DNA of 64,000 bases. Source: Paragonimus heterotremus (taxonomy: Eukaryota; Platyhelminthes; Trematoda; Plagiorchiida; Troglotrematidae). The position numbers were made by a program, and so were the translations under genes. Positions 11,801 through 23,800 of the stretch are shown here, piece after piece. Location: positions 1 to 64,000 of the forward strand of contig LUCH01002139.1 of assembly GCA_013368495.1 (NCBI GenBank), in the 5' to 3' direction. The first letter of the stretch is position 1. Every line of letters begins with the position of its first letter. Below the pieces are notes generated by a model, which saw only the letters and a list, made by a program, of their open reading frames with translations, was not told the origin of the DNA and did no database searches.

Positions 11801-14800
11801 GACACCTACTTGCAAAAATTATGAACATTTCCATCAACGTGCGTTCGCCATAAATCCTCTAATGCATGCATCGGTTTGTCATCTTAGTAAATAAATACGG
11901 ACTGAAAGTACTGGGATATTTTTCGGATTCTCTGACCCAACGCTTTTTCTGTCATGCTGTCTGATTTGGTGTCCCTGCATGAAGTCAAACTAATAGGAAA
12001 CAAGGGTTTCACAAAACAGTACGTCCCCAGAAACATACGTAAATTTACTATTTATTTGGTTTTTGCTCGGGTTATGACAAACGGTAGCAATCAGAAGCAG
12101 AATCACAAACACGAGTTGAGCTATGGTGCGAAAGATGGAATTTGAAAGTGCACCAATTAACACTGTGTATCCCACATAGTTTGCGGTATAATTAATGGTT
12201 AAAAGGTGCTCAGAATATACGAAGGTCCACTGTGAACAGTAAGTCACACGGAAGTTGAAACAGTCCAAAAGTGTGATGCCATACATAGACTCAATAATTT
12301 GTTGCATTTCTGTAAGGTGGATTGCGTAGTTTTGATCTCCTAAATTTGGGTCATAAGCAACCACTACAACCCGGTCTTTCCAAACAGAGTGACCCGATTT
12401 TAGGTTGCTCTTTTCAAAATTTGGTTTTTACTTTCCGTAAGTTGGCTTGTTATGCAGTCACAATGTGTTCTGGCAGTTATTTCGGGGGCTTGACCACAGA
12501 TTAACAATTTCGTTTAGCCAGACGGAATTCTTATTTAAAAAAAGCTATCTGTAAGCAAACAATCCGGAGCAAATGGTTTATTGCCAAAAACCGAGAAACC
12601 GCTTAAGCAGTAATATGAATACACTAAGAGCAAATTCCAGGGGTCGTGTTGATTCTTTACTGTTGAGTTATCGAAAACCAACATTATTTACATTCAGAAT
12701 TATGTATGTTAATGTATCGATGCATATATAAATATCCATTTCTTGAATTAATACACTAGCAAATGAAGTCAACTGCCTACCTGTACGTCAAAGAAATAAA
12801 AATGTAAGAAAACAAATCAGAAAAACGCGGGTGGCAATCCGCAATGAGGGGTTTGAGCTTAAAGTTTCACCAATCGTTGAAACAGTTCCGCAATATAATG
12901 TCACTTATTTCGTAACACCAAACTATTTGCGTCAATGCAAGCAAGTACTCAACACGCCGACCACCTACATTGTTGTCAAACCTGGACGACGAAATATGCA
13001 AACAAAGACTCGTCGAGCTGGTGAGGTATGGAGCAAGCTGCGATTTTTCTCTGGAACGGAAATTACGAAATACCAGCCCAATCAAGCCAAAAGTAGACCA
13101 GAAAATGTAAGCACAAAACGTACACAATGAAGCATGACTATCAACGATGCCATTCATTATGGTTACTACCTGGTCGAACGAACTATAATGCGTCTATAGT
13201 CACCTTACAGTTGAGAAAATAGGTGGAGGCATGCAATTCGTGAAACCGGAAATGTGTGGTTTCAACCGTAATCCTCGAAATAATCGCATGGCTGTTGATC
13301 GCTATATGTCGTTCATATTGCTGTATTGTGTGATTATCAAATACCTATCATAAAAGTTCTTGAAGATTGGAATTCTAGGACTTCTCTTTGGCTGCTGGAA
13401 CGATAAATGGATGATCCTGATCACACAGTGGGAAATTCGACACGCAAAATATTGACTCATTTCACTGTAACTTTCTGTAAACTGGGCCGCTAGTTCGAAA
13501 ATGAGACAAACCTACTCAGTAATTCTACTCGTATTCTGAACAAATAATTGTAAACAACTGTAACATATCGAACTCAACTGTGGTAATGAAAAGTTAAAGT
13601 TTAAAGTTTTGAGCAAATATTTTCGTAATTAACTTTGTATTCATGTAACTGGTATATTGGTCACACTTCAGACTGTAGTTTACTAATTCGGAATATTGAT
13701 CAAGTGCTGAAATATTTTAATTTAAAAAGACGGATTTGCAGTTAGAAACGAAGCTTTTCTGCTGCGTTTTTATCAGAATATATAGTCACCTGGACATGTT
13801 AATTAATCAGTAATACATTGTTTGCTCAATTATACTACTTGATGATAAATATCAGTATCAACGGTCTCATGTTGGTCGTAAAGTTTGGAACAATTGCACG
13901 ATGTTGGATGTAGTTGAATGACGACATTATTTAACTGACTGCAAAATTTGTGAAACAATAAATCTTCAATGAAATTTAGAGTCTTCCTATTGGTCACGTG
14001 AGGAAAACAACCTTATATATGAAATTAACTGCGATACTTGACTGCGTTCTATACCTTGAAGTGAAGCAACCAAAAATGTTACCACGGTAACTTACCTGTC
14101 TGACTTCTTTTAACCGCTTCGGATCAGGTTCTCATTTGTTCTCATGTCTTATTTGTAACCCAGCACTGAATTTTATTCCGGCCAAAAAGAAGTCAGCATA
14201 GTGAAAACATGAAAAATGGAATAAATTATGATTTTCGTGACGAAGTGTTAATGGGATAGTTGTGAACAGTGGTGGTGATGTTCGTGGCTCGGGTCGATGG
14301 TTTTGGTATTGGTATTTTCGCCAAGCTTGGCACTTAGGTTGCAAACGTTTCATCACCAAGCGAGGTGACATCATTAGTGCGTAATCGTTTTAGCGTGTAG
14401 TATCTCCATGCTCATAAAACTGTACGCTAAAACGATTATGCACTGATGATGTCACCTCGTTTGGTGATGAAACGTTTGCAACCTAAATGCCAAGCTCGGT
14501 GAACGTACCATTACCAGAAGTGTTAATTATTTGACCAAGTATCATGTAGAGTATTTGTCGCTTTGCAAACAAAAGTTACCAGGTAGGTAATGTTGATTAC
14601 AGAAATAATGGTACCTTGATTATGGGCTCGTTTAATGAACAATTGGATGCAAGATTCACGTAGTTAGTTCCCTCAGTTTACATTCTCATTGCTTTCGTAA
14701 GTGGTTAACTCGTTAATTAAGATCACGTAAATTTCGGTGAAGTCAACTAGATAAAGAGATTCCTATGACATTTTTTGAAATGCACTACTGGTAGGTTGAC

Positions 14801-17800
14801 GAAAAACGGAACATCCAAGTCAGCTGACATTGGGTAAAGACGATACGTTTCGATTATGTTTCGTAGGAATCTATCAACAATCATTCAATGTCAGTCAACA
14901 ATGGGCTTAAGGCTTTCAATATCATAGTACGGTTATGCTGTCTTCCATCACACCAACTCATATCTATCTACTGAAATATACATCATGGATTAACAAACTC
15001 CAATCTTGTTTATTCCAGCGCCAGTTACCATTTCAAGTCTCTTATCATTGTGGGTACTTAAATTTATTTGTGTGATGTTTCCGGGCGTTACTTCAGTTCG
15101 CCAAATCGTTTGACAATTAAAACTGACCTTCCAGTGTGATACTCCTGGCGATAAAACAAAAACTCATGCAAATAATACAAACTTGACTGCGGCGTTTGTA
15201 CCGTGCACGTTCGGTTGGACTAAATCTTAACAAAGTTTGCAGTTTATTTTTTGTATGAGGCGACCAAATAATAATCAGCTCTCCTTGTGACCACAGAGCG
15301 TCTTCATGCAGCACAACAGATTTAATCATTTCCAGTACAACTGCGTATCGTGAACAGTTACAAACTATAGTGTTATTCCTCCACGCATTATTACGAAATA
15401 CTTGACCTACTCCTTCACTTAAGTTACAAGTAAAAATAAACTGTTTATGTTAAGAATTATTTCAGATTACTCTGAGATTAAACTGGTAACGTTTTTGGAT
15501 TCGTCGACCACCTTAGTATGGAAAAGTTACGGACTGGAGCGTTCATCTTTCCGAATAAATATCTTACTGGAGTTACAGCGTTCCTCAGAGACTACAGTTG
15601 TGCTTACCTAATTGTGCGCGGTCATCTAAATAAAATGTAGTTTATAACAGTTGAGCTAGCCGTTAGTTTACACAGTATCGTTTTGCCCCTGGGCCAGCTT
15701 AAATTGGCTGGTTACCAGGTTTTCCAAAAGAACATTTTGCAGTGATGGCGACAAAGAAAACTGATGTTCAGACGATGTTTTCGAAAGTAGAACAGTGTGT
15801 AGTAAAATCATATAGAGATTCACATCCATGAAGTTTACATGTGATGTTTATTATCATATACTTGACGGTTACAATTCTTGAGAATTACAAACAAGTATTT
15901 GTAATGTCGTGAATATAATATTTTCATATATGGTATCAGAATTTACTTACCCTTTTCATTTGATACTGAAGTCAATCAAACATCATAAATCATCGATCTA
16001 CTCCAACTGTGTGCTTCTCTTTGCGATTAAGTGAAATAGGCAGGCAAAGCATAATTGGTCTGAATGCGATCGAACATTAACCATAACCTCAGGAAGGATT
16101 TCAAAAGAAGTTTTGAAGCAGCTGTCTTCAGTGATAATCGGCACAGTCCCTAATATGTAGTTTGGGTCTGTATGGTTTCGTCAATATGGGATTCAAAATA
16201 TAATCAGATAACCCTATAACAGTAAACGCAACAGTTGAAAAATTGTTTTATGTGCGTTTCAGGAACCCAGTGACAGATACGTGGTGGGGAATAAATGTCT
16301 GATCTTATATTCTGACACTTTCAATTGGTCCTAGTTCCTTTTTGAATCACAACTATGAAACGCAGTGGGGTCCAGATCATCATTTTATTTACGCTTGCTT
16401 GGAAAAATTGATTGCACAACTAACTCCTGCTCCAGAAAACTCTTATAACAACAACAATAGCGAAAGTTGTGTAAAAAACACACCTGATTTTCTCACCGTT
16501 GACTACAGTGGACAAACTTTTAACGTGAGTTTGTTTCATTTAGTTCCGATTGACGATATTTAAGTTAACCAACAAGAATACTTTATAAATAGAATACCAT
16601 GTGGAGGTGAGTGATTTCAGTGCTGGACGAAGGAACTTCCTCAGCATAAAGTTTTCGTGCTCAATTTTGAGGCGGAGCTATCAAAATCCTTTCAAACGTA
16701 ACAAACAAAATTATTTGCTTTATTTGTTTGATTTTTAGCAGGTGATGAAGGAGAGTCGTAATAGTTTATTCTAAACAATGCATAAACTAATGAATGAAAC
16801 CACTCATGAATAAAATGAAGTGCTCGTAGTCTTTGATGTAACAGGAATCTGGAGGTTTTATTCAGGAAGAATGGGCCTCCTGAGTTTGCCAAAAAATCGC
16901 TACTGACTAGGTGGTACAGTTGCATATGTAATCTTTGATGAAAAGATGACCTTTCTACCAGTTGTTCATTAATGAAAGTTTCAAAAGTTTAGATGTAGAT
17001 GGTTTATTAACACATCAATAAAGAATTATGCAATAAAATTCGCTTACAACAAAACCATACTTTAAACAAACATTGCATCATACTTACTCTACCGCAGGCC
17101 GCTCAACATGGACGTAATAACAGAAAAAATCGTGCATCTTAACGCGCCACCACTTGAGCGGGAGCTACTCTATCTTCCGAGTGAGTTCTATATGGATAAC
17201 GTAAATTGCAAACATGTTTGGATAGCTGTGTGAAATGTTTGAAAATGCGTGTCACAATCGCTCCGGCTTTGCACCACATCGTTTAGTGGAGCTGTAACAC
17301 AGTGGTATTATTCTAGACGGATGGATAACGACAGCCGCCTCAGTGCAAAAGTACTCTGAGTGAATTGCTAGGGAAATTAATAAAGTGCAGAATTTTCTAA
17401 CATTATCCGGTTATTCCACTGTTAGAGTATAAGATTGGTTAATAAGAATATCGAGATCTGAAGGAATTTTGTGCACGGTTTACTTCTCGACTGCATTTAA
17501 CTGCATCCCTTCAGATACACAGTGCACTGTGCATGTTCATAAGTCAAATTTCAAAAGACACTTTGTAGCAGAACGACAAAAGCAGTAAATATACACACAT
17601 ATCAGTGAACGTCAACTATCACGGCAATGTGCTACAGATCAGAAAGTCTTTCCGGACGCGAAATAATGATTCCCAGTTATCAGTTGCTATCGTCTCCGTG
17701 AACTGAAAAAGCCTCCGGTTTTTGCTTCACAACATATCTGAAAGGCGTTCCCCAGATTCAGTTGTGGTCGACACGTCAACAAGTGTCGAGCGATCGATGA

Positions 17801-20800
17801 CCCCGGTTATTTGTGACTTGTCATGTAGTTGACATTCATTATTGTGTGCGTGGTTATTGCTTTTGTCATTCGGCTTCACATTTCTTATTGAACAGAGAAG
17901 CCAGAAGGAGCTTTTTCATAGTTTACCTTTTGAGCAGATTTCATTGCATCTCACAACGTACACGTTGCAATCTGTGGGCTAATGCAGCACTGTCTACTGA
18001 ACTTTGATATGTGAACCAACACACTGTTATATTTTCCTGATATTATGCGACGAAGTGTGTTCGAGTGATAAATGGTACAAAAAAATGTTTTCGTCATTTC
18101 TGTTTAGAGGTGTTAAGCGAATCGTCCGTATTCCAGATTATAGGTAATTATCACGCAATGGATTTTAAAAAGTTGTTACAATACCCAGAAGTTAGATGGG
18201 AAATTTGACAGTTTTACTCTACACAAACAGTAGTCCCTACATGAGGGTTAAGTAAGTGAACATACATTTCTACCTTCGAATGGTCAAACCAAAAGCTCCG
18301 TAAACAGCCCACCGTGTGCACAGTAACAAATACAATATTAGGGGAAAACGTGACTCCGATAGGTTAAACAATTTACTGTTTTTTTATCAGTATCCAACAC
18401 GAGGTTTGACTTTTTGTGATTTGACCTTTGATCTCAGAGCGCCAGGATCTATTGTAGTCAAATTTTGCTCACAACTTCACCTTACGTTGTTGTCCGAACC
18501 ATGAAGTAATTACGTCTTCCGCTAGGTTTACTGTTACGAGGCATCGTAAGTCATTACCTACATGAGTTGTTGTGTATTTGGCTAAGAAATACGGCGAGTA
18601 ACCCATGGATATGTAAAGTGGTAAACAGTTAGGACTTTTTCGATTTGACTATCAGGGCATAGTATAATAATGCTATCATTAAAAGAAAAGGCTTTGAGAA
18701 ATTTACGGATTTATCGACTGCAACACGAGCAACCAAGGGACAGTTTTATAGAACCTACGTCTGACAGAAATTCCATGTAGAACTGACCAAAATGTTTTAA
18801 CTTCTTGGAAAGTGGAATCCTGTATACCTAATTTATTTCAAGAAAGGTGATTTAAACTGTGAAACAACCAGGGTGAACACGGGAATGGTTAGGCTATCAG
18901 TTAAGTTGTTGTGACTCTCTTGTAAACGATGCTTTATAAAAGATAACCAATGAGGTGTGTGCTATCTATCCTTTATCCATTATGTGTCGCTAACTAATGA
19001 TTTGTCTTTGTATTCTAATCTATAGCTGGTCAGGAACTTCAACCATCAGTGGTCGGACCGGCGGTTGGTCTAGTAGTCTACAGTTATGAACCAAAAATAG
19101 GAAAATTTGTGAGTTCAAATGTACCAACGTTGTTATCATCCATGAAACATTTTGTCTACTTTCTGGTTTAAATGACAAGGTACACAATGTAAAAAGCTTT
19201 TCTTTCGCAGGTTTATACACGAAACCACAAATTGCTTAAAAATGAATAGAAAGCTGTTTTTGAGCTTCTTCATATCTACGTGCGAAGAGCCAATCTTTAG
19301 GAATCCGTAATACACTGGTTACTGATATCTGATCAAAGTTGGAGGGTTGGAAACCAAAACATTTATATTCATATCAGTAGGAAAAATGGAAGCAACATTT
19401 TCCGGTTTGAAGTTCAGTTTTGTAGGCCGCTCTTTGGCTGTCTTCACAATAGACCACATGTAGTATCATCTCCGTAGGTTGGACAGCAACTGCTTGTAAT
19501 TCTTGCTTCCGAGATCTAGAGGTTAATTTTCGGCTTCTGCAAGGATATACCTGATTAATAGGCTTGTGTCTAGGAAAAACCGTGATATGTCGTTCAGTTT
19601 TAGAAAGAACGGCTCGAAGATGCCATTGAAACATGGCAAATAAGACTAAAGGATATCTGAATTGACACAGTTTATATCTTCATTATTTATTCAAAATCGG
19701 AAGGCGAGATATTCTTCTCAGTGCAGCAAGACGCATAACTACTGTAGCATTCACTGTATGCTATCTGGAAGTTGTCAGATGTTATATAATACTGGGTCAT
19801 CAGTTAACAGTCAGGTAACGTGGTTATCAGCATGTAATGTAGAATTTCAGGACGCACTTCCTTTGGGTGCAACATATGATTAATATCATACTACCCATTG
19901 AAACTGGAACTAGTAATGTAAATTTGCGTGCTTTGGTCGGTGAGTTGCTAAGATGAATAGTTCGGGCGTTATGACCAGCTTATAAAACCATGTTATGAAA
20001 GCGGAAAACAAACATTGTTCCATGAGTTAGTATGTAGTGTTGTCCTACGGAAGAAACGTCACAACAGGAACTCAGCTTATTCTGACCACTTACCAGGTTT
20101 ACTTTTAAAAAGATGAAAACACCACTCAGATCTTTCTCGCTAAGATTTATTTTTATACAAGCTGCTTTTGAAAATACGCATCATACTGTAGAATTTCTAG
20201 TGGTTAATCATTTAAGTTAGACTACACGTTAATCGTTTAGCCGTTATAAATCCAGTGAGTTGTCTACTTCTATACTGATTTTCCACCAAAAACACGGTGG
20301 AATTCTTCACAGTGATTCAGAACGCTTACCTTCAGATTCACACGCAAAGCCTAACAAAGTCATGGACTCGTTGCATTTTTGTTAAAACCGAGGTCCATCG
20401 TTCTGATCGATAGGGAGGTGACACATAAATAAAGGGATCGTAATCACACACTTCACTCAAACGGAACTAACGAGTTTTAATGACGAATTCACAGGATCGA
20501 CTAAGAAATGTGATAGTGCTATTTCATGTACTCCGGTCGATTGTGACGCGTAACGCGGTTTCGAACCACACGGAGAGGAAAAGGAACTAGAAACACAAAC
20601 TCCTACACACATTCATCTATCATTGGTTAAGACCGCAGTTAGAGGAAACTGAAGGTCAGTAACTTTTGCACACAAGAATAGTAGGGGTTCCAAAAGGTGC
20701 TTGGAATAATTTCAAAAGGATGTATTCGTGGTGTTGTATCAACACTCGTGAAGACTCCATCTGATCTATCACATCCTCCAACAGGGGTCTGGTGGTTGGG

Positions 20801-23800
20801 AAAGCCTGCTTGCGGTACCTAGTGATGACACAACAGACACTCATCAATTCTAAGGTGTTGAAATCAACCATTGTGAACAGCGTTACCGCGGCTGTAGGTG
20901 AACCAACGAATACAACTGTAAGTGATTCGTTCCTATACTTCTGCTTCGGTAACAAAATGTCTTGCCTATCTGATGCTAATGTGCAGGCGAAACAATACCA
21001 ATAGGATTAGTGACCAGGTCTACAAATGTTTTTGTTTGTACCTCAAAAGGTTCGGATCATTCGAAGGCTATCTCAATTCGAGTAAATCCAGCCAAGAAGG
21101 CGGGTGGCCGCAGAATATTGGTTTGGTGGTAAAACGAACTAAAGATTGTCAGTGTCGATCTCTCGTGTATGTTCAGCAGGTTAATTTTCGATGACCCTTT
21201 TAAAAAGGAATTGTGATCAGTCTTGGAATTATACAACGAACATACTTAAGTGTAGATCTAGTGCCCATTCTCACCACGGTTGTAATCTGAATTACAGTGT
21301 AAGTTCTCAACGGGTAACCGAGTCGACTACTTTTCTACTGTCGTTATGCTAATCACGACCAAAATATCGCTGGCAAGTGCTCAACCACATTCTATTGCGC
21401 TTAGTCTGCTCGGTCGCCTTGAGAGGATTCACAGGCGAATGTGGTTGAGCGTTTGACTACTATAAGTCGGTTTTGTCTGGTGTTGAGTTATTTGCATAGT
21501 GTTCAAAATAACAGAACGTGGCACGAATCCTGGCAGTGGGAGTCATGCTTCACTGATGCGCTTTAACAAAAGAGAATCTTGGGTCCAGTGTTTATTTTGA
21601 AAAAAGGCTTGCGTAAATGCGAAAGCTGCGATCACATGTGAGTGCCGTTTCGTTTACGTTTTTTAATGGAGTACATGCCAGTAAGTCATCCTAATGCACT
21701 TGCACTTACTTAATGTTCATTCGAAACAGCCTTGTTACCGATGTACGAATATTTTGTATACTGTAATAAATTTCCACTCTGACGGAAGATTGCTACCAAG
21801 CTAACCGACGTGGCTTCACATGAAGAGAGGTTTCCCCAGGCTCCGGACAAGTGGTCAATCTTGAGCAATCACAAATTCCGTTTTGACGAGTTAGTCTGGT
21901 CACAAATAATTCAGTTTCTGTTAGACTGTTCAGTAGATTTCCACATCCCTTTTCAAGCCAGCTCATTCAGCGTGGCCAATAGCATCAATCCGTTTAGAAC
22001 ATACTGAACACTGACCTGTGTATTAGTCAGTTCGTTTTCACCACAGAAGATAAGGCAACCAGCAAAGTACTCACGAGCTACTATGAGTGTTTTTTTGACG
22101 GGATGGCTCTGCCAAATCTAGTCTGGTTCAACGGAGCAGGGGCTCGATGCAAGTAGTACAAAGTCACTAGTACCAAGACGATTTATATCATGCCTATGAC
22201 TGTGTATGTTTTTTTTCAACCCCGTTTCCTCCTTAGTTTATCAAATCCAGACCGTATGGTTTTGCGCCTCAAAAACAACCTTTTCATTCAAACGCTAACC
22301 TTTTGCAATTTGAGTCCAGGTTTGAGAGCGGTAACCTGAGAAAAGCAATATACACGTAAGTTTCACAAGATTTCTTGCCCAGATTTAATAACAGTAACAG
22401 GTTGATAGGATAATAACCTGAGAAATCTTGACGGTGTGCAAGTTTTGTGGTGGTAGCAATGTTAGGAAATCGATGTGGCTGTCGCCCGACTTCCAGTGAT
22501 TATGAAGTATTTGAAGTCACACCTCCCGTGCGAGTTATCTATGAACGCGAGGATTACATTACGGTCTCTTAAAACATCTTTATCACATGGCTTCATTTTA
22601 GTAATCCCAGTCTGCGGAAGAACTTATTTCAAATTCCTCAACATCTCGGTTTGATTATGCGCCAGCAGGCAAATTGTCGTCGGTAGATCTACTGGTTCTT
22701 ACTTGGTTTCTAAGACCCTAATTAAGGACCGTAAGTTTTCTTCTTCGGACGATTTGTGGAAACCTTTGAAACCTTGTTTTGTGGGATGGCCTGCGACAAT
22801 GTGAAAGTTATGTTCGTTTAAACTAGTTGGTTTAATTGCGTGAAAAACGCTCTCAAGTTCTGAGAAGTTTCCAACCAATTCATTAAACTGATAATGCTGA
22901 GGAGAAAAGCAGCTGAAGACTATAAGCAATTGCCAGCCAATTAGGGTTGCAATGTATTTGATGGAATGATTGTTTTTATTAAGACCCGAACTCAACGGTA
23001 CGCATTGGGACTATGCGTCTTCCACAGTATTCCCAACTTAAACCCGGTATCGTGAATTTCAGTGAGATACGTCCACTGTTATCGAAGAAGTGAGTCTGCA
23101 ACTAACATCACACGATGAAGTAAATAAAACCAATTTCCGCAGTTAACCTGTCTCCAACTCCAGATTATTAGACGTGTGTAATAAACAGATGTGATAATCT
23201 AGTGAATACTAACAATAGGATGAAAAAGCCTGCTACGTCTTACATTAGAGACAATCTGCCCTATAGCTGTTTTTCTTCACTACACAGCTAGTTAACTGCT
23301 TGTGGTTTTGTCAATACAAAACAAAATACAGGGGACGTACGCAGTTACTAGATATGCAATTAATTCACCTTACCCGTCGCGTTCGTTCTGTGCCAAACAA
23401 ACTTGTGAACAGTATTCCATTTACTGTATGCTTCTTAGAGTTATGGAAGTTCCGGCAGCTAGTTTAATATTGGTTTTAGACAAAGTTACTGGGTAATCAG
23501 CTATCTAAACCATCTCAAAAGTGCGTATCTACGGAGTAAACGAATTGGCATAAAGGGGATTTCTTACACAATAAATTGTCAGTGGTCATCCACCACTAGG
23601 AACTAACTGATGCAGATTACCATAGTCCGGTAGCTGAATTTTGCATTTCAGAGAAAACGAAATGAACTCATTTCCAGTTTTGCAACTCACTTTGATGCAT
23701 TAGTTGCTCAAGCCATGTTGTTAGCCGGAATCAACTACGGTTGAATAATAGCGGGTTGAACTAGATTTTCCAGCAATGTGTAGAAAATCAAGCAGGGCCA

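Larger units (their letters stand above)
14311..14509. repeat. Inverted repeat of PLE terminal sequence with hammerhead motifs
   Basis: Arms of 86 bp at 14311-14396 and 14424-14509 are about 90% reverse complements, separated by 27 bp. Both include the 'gttgcaaacgtttcatcacc' text, which on the opposite reading gives the GAAACGTTTGCAAC end of a minimal hammerhead ribozyme. Sequence to the left (about 14255-14310, 'ggtggtgatgttcgtggctcggg') seems to continue the same repeat. PLE copies often end in inverted or partial tandem arrangements, which fits. Confidence 0.8.
7804..17097. other. Intron 3 (about 9.3 kb)
   Basis: It holds the CR1 LINE 3' end at 8130-8845 (-), a PLE-type inverted repeat at 14311-14509, and weak candidate exons at 11990-12424 (-) and 16335-16524 (+). 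Open stretches at 10351-10728 (-) and 12831-13157 (both strands) lack domains. Between these I see only AT-rich unique-looking DNA. Confidence 0.5.
17181..22236. other. Introns 4 and 5 around exon 5
   Basis: Intron 4 is 17181-19025 and intron 5 is 19109-22236. Intron 5 contains a weak minus strand candidate exon at 20656-20915 and a 14 bp hairpin at 21379-21450. No transposon is recognisable elsewhere. Confidence 0.45.

Noticed and set aside
12831..13130. Plus strand 99-codon frame overlapping a minus strand frame
   Set aside because: Both strands are open and neither has a recognisable motif, so neither is called as coding.
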